Positions 1 to 9,580 of a DNA stretch of 64,000 bases are shown piece by piece. Position 1 is the stretch's first letter. Every line of letters begins with the position of its first letter. The DNA is from Bathymodiolus brooksi (taxonomy: Eukaryota; Mollusca; Bivalvia; Mytilida; Modiolidae): positions 104,995,689 to 105,059,688 of the forward strand of contig OY804578.1 in the NCBI GenBank assembly GCA_963680875.1. The letters are read 5' to 3'. The notes beneath the pieces were generated by a model. That model was given only the letters and a program-made list of their open reading frames with translations. It was not told the DNA's origin and searched no databases. A program made the translations under genes and the position numbers.

Positions 1-255
1 AGGTTCTACCCTATCTGATATATACCGTGTATTCTTGCACCTGCTGTTAAACATTTATATGTTACCGGAAGAGGTTACTATGAACAGGTAAGATCAATCA
101 GAAAAAGGGAAAGTCATCTCTGAATAATTAATACATTTTTATGACGTCACACCATTGTTCGGAAAGTTGATTATTTTTAAGAATTCAGTTTGTTCCTTTG
201 TTCCTGGGTATTTGTACTTTAACCTTCTACTATTTTAGTATCGTAGCCTTAAAAC
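1..255 (+). repeat. dispersed repeat R1, terminal part
   Basis: This stretch reappears in reverse complement at about 30237-30490, with shared landmarks: a CTATCTGATATATACCGTG start, a TTATGACGTCACACCATTGTTC block, and an AACCTTCTACTAT end. Part of it also occurs at 16830-16920. No open frame of note is present. It is the end of an unclassified repeat whose other part lies upstream of the window. It holds a perfect CRE-like TGACGTCA octamer near 142. Confidence 0.7.
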
Positions 256-267
256 ATATTATGCATA

Positions 268-343
268 AGATACAGTACTATTGAAACAAAAGAAGTGGTT
301 CGTATTGGACATAAGGGTTTCTTTTGTTTCAATAGTTCTGTAT
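268..343. repeat. short inverted repeat (hairpin)
   Basis: Arms at 268-294 and 318-343 read AGATACAGTACTATTGAAAC and its near-perfect complement, separated by about 24 bases. They could fold into a hairpin. No coding content is visible. Confidence 0.6.
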
Positions 344-1109
344 CTAACTTTGTACAATAATGATGCTATCATTTATAAAAAAAAATATAAAAAAGTCGTG
401 AGAATCATTTTTTTTGTGAACGAGCTTACCTAATTTTCCGATTACAGCATTGGTCAAATTATAAAGCTCGTTCATAAAAAGAATTGCAAAAAACAGCGTG
501 CTGTTTCAGCACAGGGGTTCGTTTAGTGTGATTTGTAGGAGGTCAAAATATAATCCAACACAAAATACCAAAAACAAATAAATAAGATTCTTACTGTCAA
601 TTTTCAAATCGTTAATTTCGATCACTAAATAACCAACAATTTCTCTCACCGGGCCCCAGAGCGTCACAAATTTAATAAATTTGACGGTAAACCCTACCTA
701 TCGTTCTACTTTTCATTTCGGACGCTGTTTTGGAACATTTTGTGGCCCGTTGACAACATTCGGACGGGTACTATGACTGGAAGTTTGATCAGTTCTCGAA
801 ACACATCAGAACAGATTCATGCAGTAAACAGGTAATTTCCGGTAAGTACCGAAAGTCATTCCGCTGCAAATATTTTTTGGGGTTGGAAATTACAAACAAG
901 TCTTCCACTTCCATTCATATGTATATGGATTGCTGGGAATATGTTTTCAACTTTGTATACTGTATTTAGTTGTTAATACCACTTGAAAATATTAATGGAA
1001 GTTATTGTACTTTTACATGTACACTGACATCCAATTGGTGGAAGTTATTGAATCCTATAAATTCCACCCCAACGTATATTTTTAGGAATTATTATACCTA
1101 GAACTTCAT
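344..1109. other. non-coding, no gene seen
   Basis: AT-rich sequence without a usable ORF. The part from about 950 to 1109 is related in reverse complement to sequence near 34640-34800 and 38690-38830 (dispersed repeat R2; landmarks GTTCTAGGT and CCAATAACTTC). A small inverted pair TGAACGAGCTT/AAGCTCGTTCA lies at about 417-476. Confidence 0.5.
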
Positions 1110-1255
1110 TCACTAATTCGTCACTCATCAGTAAAAGAATAACGAATCGAAAAAGTCATTTGTGACGTTTCTGAAGGATGGGATAAGTACTTATTTTTCC
1201 TTGACGGATGGAAGATCAGTCGTATCAGTCATCTGATTGCTCGCACTTAGTCATG
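1110..1255 (+). repeat. dispersed repeat R1, initial part
   Basis: Matches 30885-31022 in reverse complement, sharing GTCATTTGTGACGTTTC, GACGGATGGA and CTGATTGCTCGCACTTA. In the 30-31 kb copy this block precedes the block seen at 1-255, so the window starts inside one R1 copy and a second copy begins here. Confidence 0.65.
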
Positions 1256-1261
1256 TATTAT

Positions 1262-1391
1262 AGAATAAAGGGCATTTTGTTTTTTGATACTGTCTTTATA
1301 AGGGCCATTATCTGGCGAACCCGATAGGGAGAGCCATATGATGGTCCTGGTAAAGACGGTATCGAAAACAAATAGCCCTTTATTTTGTTTA
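1262..1391. repeat. foldback inverted repeat
   Basis: Two arms of about 52 bases or more, 1262-1313 and 1339-1391, are near reverse complements (both read AATAAAGGGC from the outside) around a short centre containing CGAACCCGATAGGGAGAGCC. It looks like a foldback element or palindromic MITE. The small ORFs across it are by-products. Confidence 0.65.
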
Positions 1392-1728
1392 TCGGTAATT
1401 TACATGCAAAAATCATTAAAACGTTGGAAAAAAAGATTTTTTGCAGATACAAAAAAGATTTCGGGTCTAAACTCTATTTATTTCCTTGCAAAAGCTATTC
1501 TTTCTTGGGACTACTTTTTAGCGTATTTTGGTTTGTGAAGAGTCATTCATTCAAAACGCACGCGCTTCATTTTCAGTTGAACTATGAATGTGACGTCATT
1601 TTCGCCGTTCCTCAAATTTGTGCATATTTTGTGGATAACCCGAATAATTTTGAAATTTATTCATTTAAAATTGCAATAAGTGAACATATATTATTATATT
1701 TTAAGAATTCAAACAGTTTTTTTCTGTG

Positions 1729-1825
1729 TACACATGATAATGTGCGGCACACGTTGTGTCAAACTGTCATGACTCATGGTGTGCTTTCATTTTCGACAGG
1801 TAAGCATTCCACATACTTCTATCGG
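1729..1825 (+). repeat. dispersed repeat R3, fragment
   Basis: The segment starting ACACATGATAATGTGCGGCAC and ending at CATACTTCTATCGG is repeated at 11980-12070. In that copy the repeat continues into TGTGTATTCATTC; here it is cut by the 3' end of the minus-strand LINE, which therefore inserted into R3. Confidence 0.65.
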
Positions 1826-1927
1826 TTCATTATATATCTTTATTCTCATACAGCCAAATAAAATGGTACAGAGAAAAATAACAACATAATAATAACATAA
1901 CAAGACTTTTTACAAAGCATACATAGG

Positions 1928-3781
1928 TTAAGGAACAACAGTGGGTAAGCCAGGAGTACAAAAGACCTTATTGATATGTTTGATAAATACACATAATTTT
2001 CGTAACAGCGATTGTTTTTTGGTAGATAGAAGTTCAAAGAATTTGACAACATTATGTCTTTTCATAAAATATTTTGGAAGAAGCTGCTTGCGTTTATCGT
2101 TTAAAGAGGAACACTCTAAAACATAGTGGTATTCATCGCCTAATTTCTGACAATTACATAAATTATAGTACCTGTTTTCTCTATTAATATTTCTCCATCT
2201 ACCGGTTTCAATCGGTAGATAGTGATTTGTTGTCCTAAATCTACACAGTCTGATTGCATCATCTATATTTAAAATATTGAAATATTCCTCGAATTCGAAT
2301 TTGGTTTTAAAAATCCTATAATGTAATGCTTTTGAAGAATCTGACAGAGATGTTTGCCAATTCTGTACAAACTGATCTAACAATCGCTGTTTCACAACAC
2401 ATTTTAACCATTCTTTATTATTAACATTTTCTGTTTCCCATATATATGTAAATCCACACTCATTTAGAATTGTTCTGATAAAATAAACCCAGTTTAAATT
2501 AGTATCACCATTTTCATTCAAATTTCTAGAAAGCCTATAAAATACATTTGAAAATTTAGCCTGCTTACAACTTAAAAGTCTTGCCCAATATGAAATTGTC
2601 CTTACTTTTATATCAATATAAATTGGATACCTGCCTAGCTCACCATAAACCATGTAGTTTGGAGTAGAGGACTTTAAATTTAAAAGTATTTTGCAGAATT
2701 TCAAGTGAACTCGTTCTAGTACTTCATTTTTGCCAAATCCCCAGACCTCGCAACCATATAAGAGAATAGGTTTTATCATTTTATCAAAGAGATCTAGCTG
2801 GATTTTCACCGATAATTTATATAATCTTCCCATTTTAAGAACTTCGTACATTGCCTTAGCCGCTTTGTCAGAAAGATGCTTTTTAGTAACATCAAAATTA
2901 CATGTTTTTGTAAAAATTACCCCTAAATAATTAAATTGTTTGACTATTTCGATATCAACGTTTTTATAGGTGAATTTGAGATTTTGTCGTAGTTTTCCAA
3001 ATCTAAATACCATTATTTTTGTTTTGTTCACATTCACCTTCATTTTCCAATTGTCACAATATTCACCAAAAGCATTTAATTGTACTTGAAGATCTTCAGC
3101 TGATTCTGCTAATAAAATTGTGTCATCGGCATATAACATTACAAATATTTTTAGATAAATTTCAAGTTCAGTTTCTAACTCGTCGATGATACTTTTTAAA
3201 CCAACTATATCTTTTGTCAGCAAAAATTCTTCTAGATCATTAAGAAATATCGAAAAAAGAAAAAATTGCAAGTTTTCCCCTTGTCTAACTCCAGTTTCAC
3301 AGTTAAAATATCCTGTAGTGTGATTGTTATATGAGATACATGACTTAACACTGGTATACATATTGAATATAATATTATACATTTTACCATTTATGTTGTT
3401 AAGTAATAATTTGTGAAAAAGGCCATCTTTCCATACTCTGTCAAAGGCTTTTTCAAAATCAATAAATGCACAATATAATTTCTTCTTTTTTGACTTTAAG
3501 ATTTGAAATAGTGTAAATATAGAGAAAATATTATCTAGTGTTGAATAACTTTGTCTGAAACCACTTTGATTTTCTTTAAGTATCATGAATTCTTCAGTAT
3601 AATCATTTAATCTTGCATTCAGTATTGCAGTAAACAGTTTCCCCAAACAACTAACTATTGTGATTGGTCTATAATTCATTGGGTCTTTAACATCGCCTTT
3701 GTTTTTATAAATTGGCTTAATAATCCCATTTAACCAACTTTGAGGTAATATACCTGTGTCAAAAATTATATTAAAAGTTTT
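1928..3781 (-). pseudogene. LINE copy 1 reverse transcriptase and C-terminal domain
   Basis: Reverse transcriptase of a non-LTR element. Seen in order: MNYRPITIVSCLGKLF (RT block with RPI), ENQSGFRQSYST, FIDFEKAFDRVW with the first catalytic Asp, TGVRQGENL (usual RQG turn), FVMLYADDTILLA with the YADD catalytic pair, then NYLGVIF and ILLYGCEVWG in the thumb. The C-terminus has RFRTTNHYLPIETGRWR followed by a Cys/His region ending in DEYHYVLEC, as in LINEs whose C-terminal domain binds nucleic acid. The catalytic residues are intact. The ORF is 583 codons from its first Met; only the frameshift upstream and the lost 5' end make the copy dead. Confidence 0.88.
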
Positions 3782-4371
3782 TCATAAATATGAATGAAAC
3801 GATTTGATGTGGATTTAATGTACTCATTTATAATTTCATCTTCCCCACAAGCTTTATTATTCTTTAAATTTTTTATGCATTTGAAAATTTCATTCTGAGA
3901 AATATACCCATTAATATGTACATTAGAGTCATTTGAAAGTTCATTTTGTAGTGTCGTTGACTGTTGTTCATCGGGTCCTTTCGTATTTAAATCTTTAAAA
4001 AATTCATATAAGGTATTGATTTCAATATTTGGTTGTTGTTTTCTCTTATGTCCACCTAATATTTTCCAGAAATGTTTGGGATTATCTCTTGAGACATATT
4101 TTAAATCATCTGAAATTTTTTTACAGTATATTTTATACTTTTCATCCATAACTTTCTTATAACCCTTTTCATCATCGATCATAATTGAACGATTTCTGAT
4201 AGTGTTATTCAACTTATAACGTCTGCCAAATTTACAGTCTTGGTCAAACCAAGGTTTTTGATTTTGACCATTTTTATTCTTGTTAATTTTACTATCAATG
4301 TTTTCACAATTAAATGTTCCAAACGTTTTCTTGGCAGAACCTGTGAAGATATTGCCAAGGTCCTCTAACAA
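3766..4371 (-). pseudogene. LINE copy 1 linker and RT start
   Basis: Central part of the same polyprotein, between endonuclease and reverse transcriptase: a basic linker with WFDQDCK and FWKILGGHKRK, then NNKACGEDEIINEYIK, which is the usual LINE pattern just before the RT fingers. The frame closes at 3766. The following RT frame is open back to a stop at 3782-3784 and contains ILPQSWLNGIIKPIYKNKGD, so one frameshift near 3770-3780 splits an otherwise continuous protein. Confidence 0.8.
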
Positions 4372-4405
4372 TGAGTCTATTATCGCTTGATCTGTGACAC
4401 CAATT

Positions 4406-5070
4406 TCATTTTGTCAACGTGAAAGTTTCTGTTCGAAGGTATGTAATTTTTTCTTCGTCTATGTTTTCTTGAAAATATGTTACCTTCTCATTTTCCCATG
4501 ATTTTATTTTAGCTTTCAAGTGATTAGTTTTCCTAACAGTATTACTATTGCTATCATTATTGTTTAAGTTAACAGATAATACAATTTGTAGTGGTGCGTG
4601 GACATCTGAAAACAATTTACTGCTTTCTAGAATATCAAAGTCAAAAAATAATTTTAGAAGTTCAGGACTAGTTATACAATAGTCAACAACGCTAGCATTT
4701 CTACATGTAAATCTACCAATATTTTTATCATTACCCACTCTTCCATTAACTATAAACATACTGTTTCCTTTAGAAAAAATTAACAATAGATTACCAAACT
4801 TATTTTTAGATTTATCCATACTAATTCTGTTGAGTGGCATTTTCAAATCATTCAGTACGTTTGTAAAATTGTCAACAAAGTCAGTAATATAATCATCAAC
4901 ATGTCGGTTTTTGATCAAATCAACAAAATCAGTGTCAGTTGCCGTCCTCGCGTTAAAGTCCCCCAAAGACATATATATTTAGATTTATTTGAAAAAGACA
5001 AGTATTCCTGTTGCAATTCACTAAAAACGTCTTCGGATGAGTATTTGGTATACTCTGGTGGTATATATAC
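4406..5070 (-). pseudogene. LINE copy 1 endonuclease domain (broken)
   Basis: Encodes the C-terminal two thirds of an APE-type endonuclease, which nicks target DNA to prime reverse transcription. The visible motif GDFNART contains the catalytic Asp and Asn; the block VVDYCITSPELL follows and then SDVHAPL with the Asp-His pair near the domain end. The frame open from 4972 downward is preceded, in another frame, by endonuclease-like sequence (VYIPPEYTKYSSEDVFSELQ), so a frameshift lies near 4975. The N-terminus is missing because the copy is 5'-truncated at about 5072. A second break separates it from the linker at about 4372-4405. Confidence 0.8.
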
Positions 5071-5072
5071 AA

Positions 5073-5625
5073 GATTTCAAGATTTCAAGATTTTATTAAC
5101 AAGGCTCAGGCACAGTGTGCAACATGAGCATACAGTTATTATAACATAAATACATACATATGAGATAAGACAAAGACACAACAATAATATTAACATTGGA
5201 GAAAAAAAACAACAAAAACATAGTGAATAGAAGTGATCACTCTAATATCTAATGTACTAGAATAGTCTACTGATTCCTTTCAAAAATAATGCTACACTTT
5301 TCAATAATTGAGAATTACACAAAGAGAAGATACCAGCCATTTTTGCTAGACTACTATTTTGTACATAATATTTTGGAATATATTTGGATCTTAATCTTTG
5401 TATTTCAGTGTTATTACATATAAACAAGTAGTGATATTCATCGCCAATTACATCTTTTGAGCATTTTGTACACTTTCTATTTTCTCTTGTAATGTTTTGC
5501 CAACGTCCTGTGTCGATTGGTATTCTAATGTTACAGAGCCTAAATTTAGTTATATAGATTCTATTCCTTTGTTCGAGGCGTAGCAGATACGTTCTATGCA
5601 AAACTCTTGTTTGAAAAGAGAATAA
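5073..5625 (-). mobile_element. LINE copy 2, 3' fragment
   Basis: A 3' fragment of a related LINE. The 114-codon frame at 5601-5257 matches the C-terminal region of LINE copy 1: it shares IPIDTGRWQNITRENRKC, a Cx2C pair and GDEYHYLFIC. The 3' tail is a short tandem repeat: AGATTTCA appears about three times at 5073-5098 (GAAATCTT on the element strand), as found at the 3' ends of CR1/L2-like LINEs. It is severely 5'-truncated, so RT and endonuclease are absent. Confidence 0.75.
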
Positions 5626-5682
5626 AAATGACCACGAGAGGAATTACCAATCTCTGTTACAATCTCTATACAACACCAAAAA

Positions 5683-5761
5683 ACCTATTCAACCTATGCC
5701 AACATTTTAAAAAATATATATAAAAAGGTAAAAAAGATTGTTGGCATAGGTTGAATAGGTT
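5683..5761. repeat. inverted repeat, 24-bp arms
   Basis: ACCTATTCAACCTATGCCAACA (about 5683-5706) and its complement at about 5737-5760 flank an AT-rich loop. A degenerate version of the right arm followed by related sequence occurs at 7923-8010 (TTAATTGTTATATAAACA, TGTTGGC.TAGGTTGAA), so the arms belong to a small dispersed element. Confidence 0.65.
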
Positions 5762-5799
5762 AATTGTTATATAAACATGACTAGTCATGTTTAATTAGT

Positions 5800-6285
5800 G
5801 TAAAATCGGGAGAGATGTCAATGTACTCCAAGTCCACAATTAATTTTTAATGTAAGGTTGTCTTGTTTTTGTGTGAGTATTGAGTGAATAAACTAAGGAG
5901 GTATTTAAAATCATATTTTATGGAAATAACAAACAAAAAAATCAGTATATCAGGATATATATTTAATATCTCTCTCTACCGTTGTATAAAAACCATAGTT
6001 GTGTTCTACAACGTACCAGATACAGATACAGATACAGAATATCAAACTTTATAAAAAATAAATAGGATATTATAAGCACATATCAATCATTATGAAAATA
6101 AAATAGGATATTAAAGGCATATATATTTTTATATCATACTTAATGAAAATAAATTAGGATATTATAAGCACAGATATATTTTTTTTTATCATACTTCAAA
6201 TTAAACTATAAATAATTAGCTTGGAGTGAACAGAATTATCCTATGATTAATTATCTTGGAGTGAGCAATTAAAAAATACTCTTAT
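5800..6285. repeat. AT-rich spacer with ~68-bp tandem repeat
   Basis: No gene is visible. From about 6045 to 6205 a unit containing AATAGGATATTATAAGCACA recurs three times at roughly 65-70-base intervals with drift. The rest is AT-rich unique sequence. Confidence 0.5.
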
Positions 6286-7315
6286 ATATATATCTTTATT
6301 CTCATAAAGCCAATGTATAACAATGGTACAGAGATATAACAATAAAATCAAAATAACAACAACTATTTACAATATATATATAAATTAGAAGAGAGGTTAC
6401 AAAGGATTAAGAACCTGGAGGACAAACACCGGTATTAATAGCACTTATAAAATGACAGAGTTTCTTCAGTATTGGTTTTCTTTTACTTGACATAAGTTCA
6501 GAAAATTTGATAATATTATGTCTATATATGAAATAATTTAACAGTGACTGCTTACGTTTTTGGTTAAAATAAATACATTAAAAAATATAATGGTATTCAT
6601 CTCCAGTTTGCTTAAACATATTTTATTAATTAATTCAATATAACATTACAATATTCAGCTATATACATTACATAATAAGAAGAAATTAATAGGATTGGGA
6701 AACAAGTTACAAGAACTTATATTAATCCCTATCCAGTTTGGGATCTATTACATAATATACATTTATGATTTTCTCTTGGAATGTTCTGCCATCGCCCTGT
6801 TTCGATGGGGAGTTTATTATTTGTTGTTCTAAATCTGCAAAGCAAAATTACATCTTTTATTTCTAAAATATTTAAATATTCTTCATATTTAAACTCTGTT
6901 TTAAATGTTTTATAATTTATGGCTTTAGGTGAATTTTGTACTAAAGAATTCCAATTTTGAAGAAACTGATCCTCTAATCGCTGTTTAATTACACATTTCA
7001 AATAATCTACATTGTCAAAAAGTTCTGTTTCCCATATATTTGAGAAGCCACACTCATTAAATATTTGTTTTGCAAACAATATCCAACTAAACTGCATATT
7101 ATGATTTTCATTCAATTGACGACATAGTCTATACAATATATTAGAATACTTTGTTTGTTTACCAACTATAAGTCTTGCCCAGTAACATACGGTTCTGATT
7201 TTAATATCAATATATATAGGGTATCGCCCTAGTTCACCATACACCATATAGCTAGGCGTTGATGTTTTTAAATTTAAAAGAATCTTACAGAATTTTAATT
7301 GTATTTTTTCAAAAT
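6286..7315 (-). mobile_element. LINE copy 3, 5'-truncated, with nested insertion
   Basis: 3' end of the same family as LINE copy 1. The 3' terminus (TATCTTTATTCTCATA on the plus strand) matches copy 1. The minus-strand frame 7247-6729 encodes the post-RT region and C-terminal domain (MVYGELGRYPIYIDI, RFRTTNNKLPIETGRWQNI, then CILCN), closely similar to copy 1. A 121-bp insertion interrupts the Cys-rich end. Similarity to copy 1 continues past the first Met to about 7315; RT catalytic motifs are not present. Confidence 0.85.
6602..6740. mobile_element. nested 121-bp insertion with 9-bp target duplication
   Basis: TCCAGTTTG occurs at 6602-6610 and again at 6732-6740. Deleting 6611-6731 plus one duplicate restores a frame that reads through to DEYHY, exactly as in LINE copy 1, so the intervening 121 bases are a later insertion into this LINE. 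The insert is AT-rich, has no coding capacity and no clear terminal inverted repeats; a 5'-truncated retroelement tail or short SINE-like sequence is most likely. Confidence 0.8.
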
Positions 7316-7530
7316 TATGATAATTCTAAATTTATAAATAAATATTATTATAAACTTTTGAAATTAGATTTTAAGAAAATTGCTTAATTGCATGAGTATC
7401 ATATGATATTTTGAATTCATACATTTTAGAAAGATTGTTTATTTAAATTATTCTAAAATTTTACATTTTCCTCTTTTTTTTTTACATATTTATGTTTAAT
7501 TTTACCAGATTTTTATTTTATATATAAATT

Positions 7531-7892
7531 TTTACAAAAGTTTAATTATATTTTTTTCAAGTTGTTAAATTTTAACAGACTTATTCTTATATCTTTAGAT
7601 TGTTTTTTGCTTAGTTTTGTTTTTTTTATAATACATTTCACTTTTGAGACCTTTTCACAAAAGTTTAATTTTTTTTTCAAGTTGTTAAATTTTAACAGAC
7701 TTATTCTTATATCTTTAGATTGTTTTTTGTTTAGTTTTGTTTTTTTTTATAATAAATTTCACTTTTGAGACCTTTTTACAAAAGTTTAATTTTTTTTTTT
7801 CAAGTTGTTAAATTTTAACAGACTTATTCTTATATTTTTAGATTGTTTTTTGTTTAGATTTTTTTTTATAATAAATTTCACTTTTGAGACCT
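7531..7892. repeat. tandem repeat, ~120-bp unit, three copies
   Basis: The landmark CAAGTTGTTAAATTTTAACA starts at 7558, 7678 and 7801, giving units of 120 and 123 bases. Each unit contains TTTAGATTGTTTTTTG and TTTCACTTTTGAGACC. Length differences lie in the T tracts. No protein is convincing. Confidence 0.85.
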
Positions 7893-8018
7893 GCATTTCC
7901 AAATTTACTTACCTGTAACTGTCATTAATTGTTATATAAACACCTGTAATATAATGTTTGTTGGCATACCTTGAATATGATATTTCAAAATGTTGGCGTA
8001 GGTTGAAGATATGAGTTG

Positions 8019-9448
8019 TAGGGAGTGATCAGTTTTAGAACCCCCAAAAACCCGCGGCGTTGCGGCGCCCCCATATATGGGTAGACCCCGCCCATTTCCC
8101 ATATAGGGGCATAGTCCACCCCGGAACTGACGTCACAAAAAAATGAAATCCATATATGGTCATGACGACCCTCTCGTCGCAGTATGACTCATGGTAAAAA
8201 AAAAACCCACCCCGACGACCAAATATGGTCCCCTCGATGCAATATGATTCATCACATTCCGCCGTCCCGAGCGCATGATGACTTAAAACGGAAGGGTGAC
8301 ATCCATATTGATATGCTTTCACCAATCAAAAACGACCAACAGGCGTAATAGAGAAAAATGGTTCAAGATTGATATCATCATCAATTCACATATACCCCCC
8401 CCCTTTTTTTTTCCCTTATTACAGATTCAATGAAAACCAAGACCTGTGTTAACCCGCACACACTCAAAAAGCATTTAAATACTGATATTTTGATTCCCAC
8501 CCATTTTTTTTTAAATCCATGTTTTTAACCCTTAAAATTCTAAATGTTTGATTTAAAAAAAACGCTTTAGATCCATGTCGTTCAAATAGGAAAAGTCAAT
8601 TACGATTTTGACCTTGATATCACACGCGCTATGGTCATATGTTTTTAATTCATCAGATGATAACAAGTATATCGGGGTTTTTTTTAATCTACACACGGAC
8701 AACAGACATATCAAATATCCATCGCACGCACTGACCATTTATCTTGACCCGAAATGATAAATACGCATGTACTATAAACATAATGTCAGTGTAAACCTCA
8801 ACAGATAGAATAATTGAAGAGAATAATTACGTAGATGTTTGTATTGCTAAATGTCTTTAATTATGTGCTAATTAATGATTATATACTATGAGTAATAATT
8901 ATTTTATAGAATAATAACGCGTAAAAACAGAGCTTGACCTTAGAAAACCCCCTGACTTCTGATAAGGCTATACGTTTCAGCATCGTCTGCATTGAGGATT
9001 AAATTTCAATTGATCTGACATCGAGGAACCCCTTGATTTGTTATGTGTTACTGATAAACCACTCGAGTTAATTGATTCTATGAATGTGTCTGTAGCAAAA
9101 CAAAAAAATGTTACACACGACTTTTCTTTAATTGTTATCGAAGGCTATATAGCGATGATTAACCGGACTGATAAGATCTCCACGCGTGTTTCACGTAGTA
9201 TCGTGGTCATTTTTATCGTGTTTAGTCAAGGGGAATCATATTTGGTCGTCGGGGTGCGGGGAATTGTTTTACCATGAGTCATGCTGCGACGAAAGTGTCG
9301 TCATGACCATATATGGATTTCAATTTTTTTGTGACGTCAGTTTCGGGATGGGCTATGCCCCTATATGGGAAATGGGCGGGGTCTACCCATATATGGGGAC
9401 GCCGCAACGCCGCGGGTTTTTGGAGGGACTAAAGCTGATCACTCCCTA
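8019..9448. mobile_element. non-autonomous DNA transposon with long TIRs and TA duplication
   Basis: Inverted termini of about 215 bases (8021 to about 8236 and about 9231 to 9446) start GGGAGTGATCAG on each side and are flanked by TA at 8019-8020 and 9447-9448. The TIRs share GAACCC/GTCCCT drift, CCCGCGGCGTTGCGGCG, CCCCGCCCATTTCCC and TGACGTCA. The ~1-kb interior has no transposase-like ORF; the short frames in it are by-products. TA duplication is typical of Tc1/mariner and several other superfamilies, so the superfamily is open. It is GC-richer than its surroundings. Confidence 0.8.
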
Positions 9449-9450
9449 CT

Positions 9451-9580
9451 ACTGATTTGTGTATTCATTCTCATTTTAAGATAAAATCATCATCAAATGC
9501 CGTGAGAAACATAATACCATCAAATAATGGTCTAGGCGTAAAAAGATTGTCATTTTCCTGGTTACTGGATAGTATCCTCA
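9451..9580 (+). repeat. dispersed repeat R3, right part
   Basis: TGTGTATTCATTCTCATTTTAAG through ATGGTCTAGGCGTAAAAA and GATTGTCATTTTCCTG matches 12361-12480 almost base for base. It lies directly against the right end of the long-TIR transposon. Confidence 0.7.

Larger units (their letters stand above)
1830..5072 (-). mobile_element. LINE copy 1 (non-LTR retrotransposon, 5'-truncated)
   Basis: A single minus-strand non-LTR retrotransposon. Reading 5' to 3' it has an AP-type endonuclease end (about 5070-4406), a linker (4371-3766) and a reverse transcriptase plus C-terminal cysteine region (about 3781-1928). The 3' terminus, read on the minus strand, contains GAGAATAAAG followed by AT-rich sequence and is shared with LINE copy 3 at about 6286-6330. 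There is no RNase H or ORF1. The 5' end abuts the 3' tail of LINE copy 2. The clade is not certain; domain order and short tandem 3' tails in the family suggest a CR1/L2-like group. Confidence 0.85.

Noticed and set aside
1385..1861. 158-codon plus ORF
   Set aside because: Runs through a foldback arm, a dispersed repeat and the LINE 3' end; composition is that of translated AT-rich DNA.
8035..8325. 96-codon minus ORF and its partner at 9186-9455
   Set aside because: Both lie in the terminal inverted repeats of the DNA element and are mirror images of the same GC-rich sequence.
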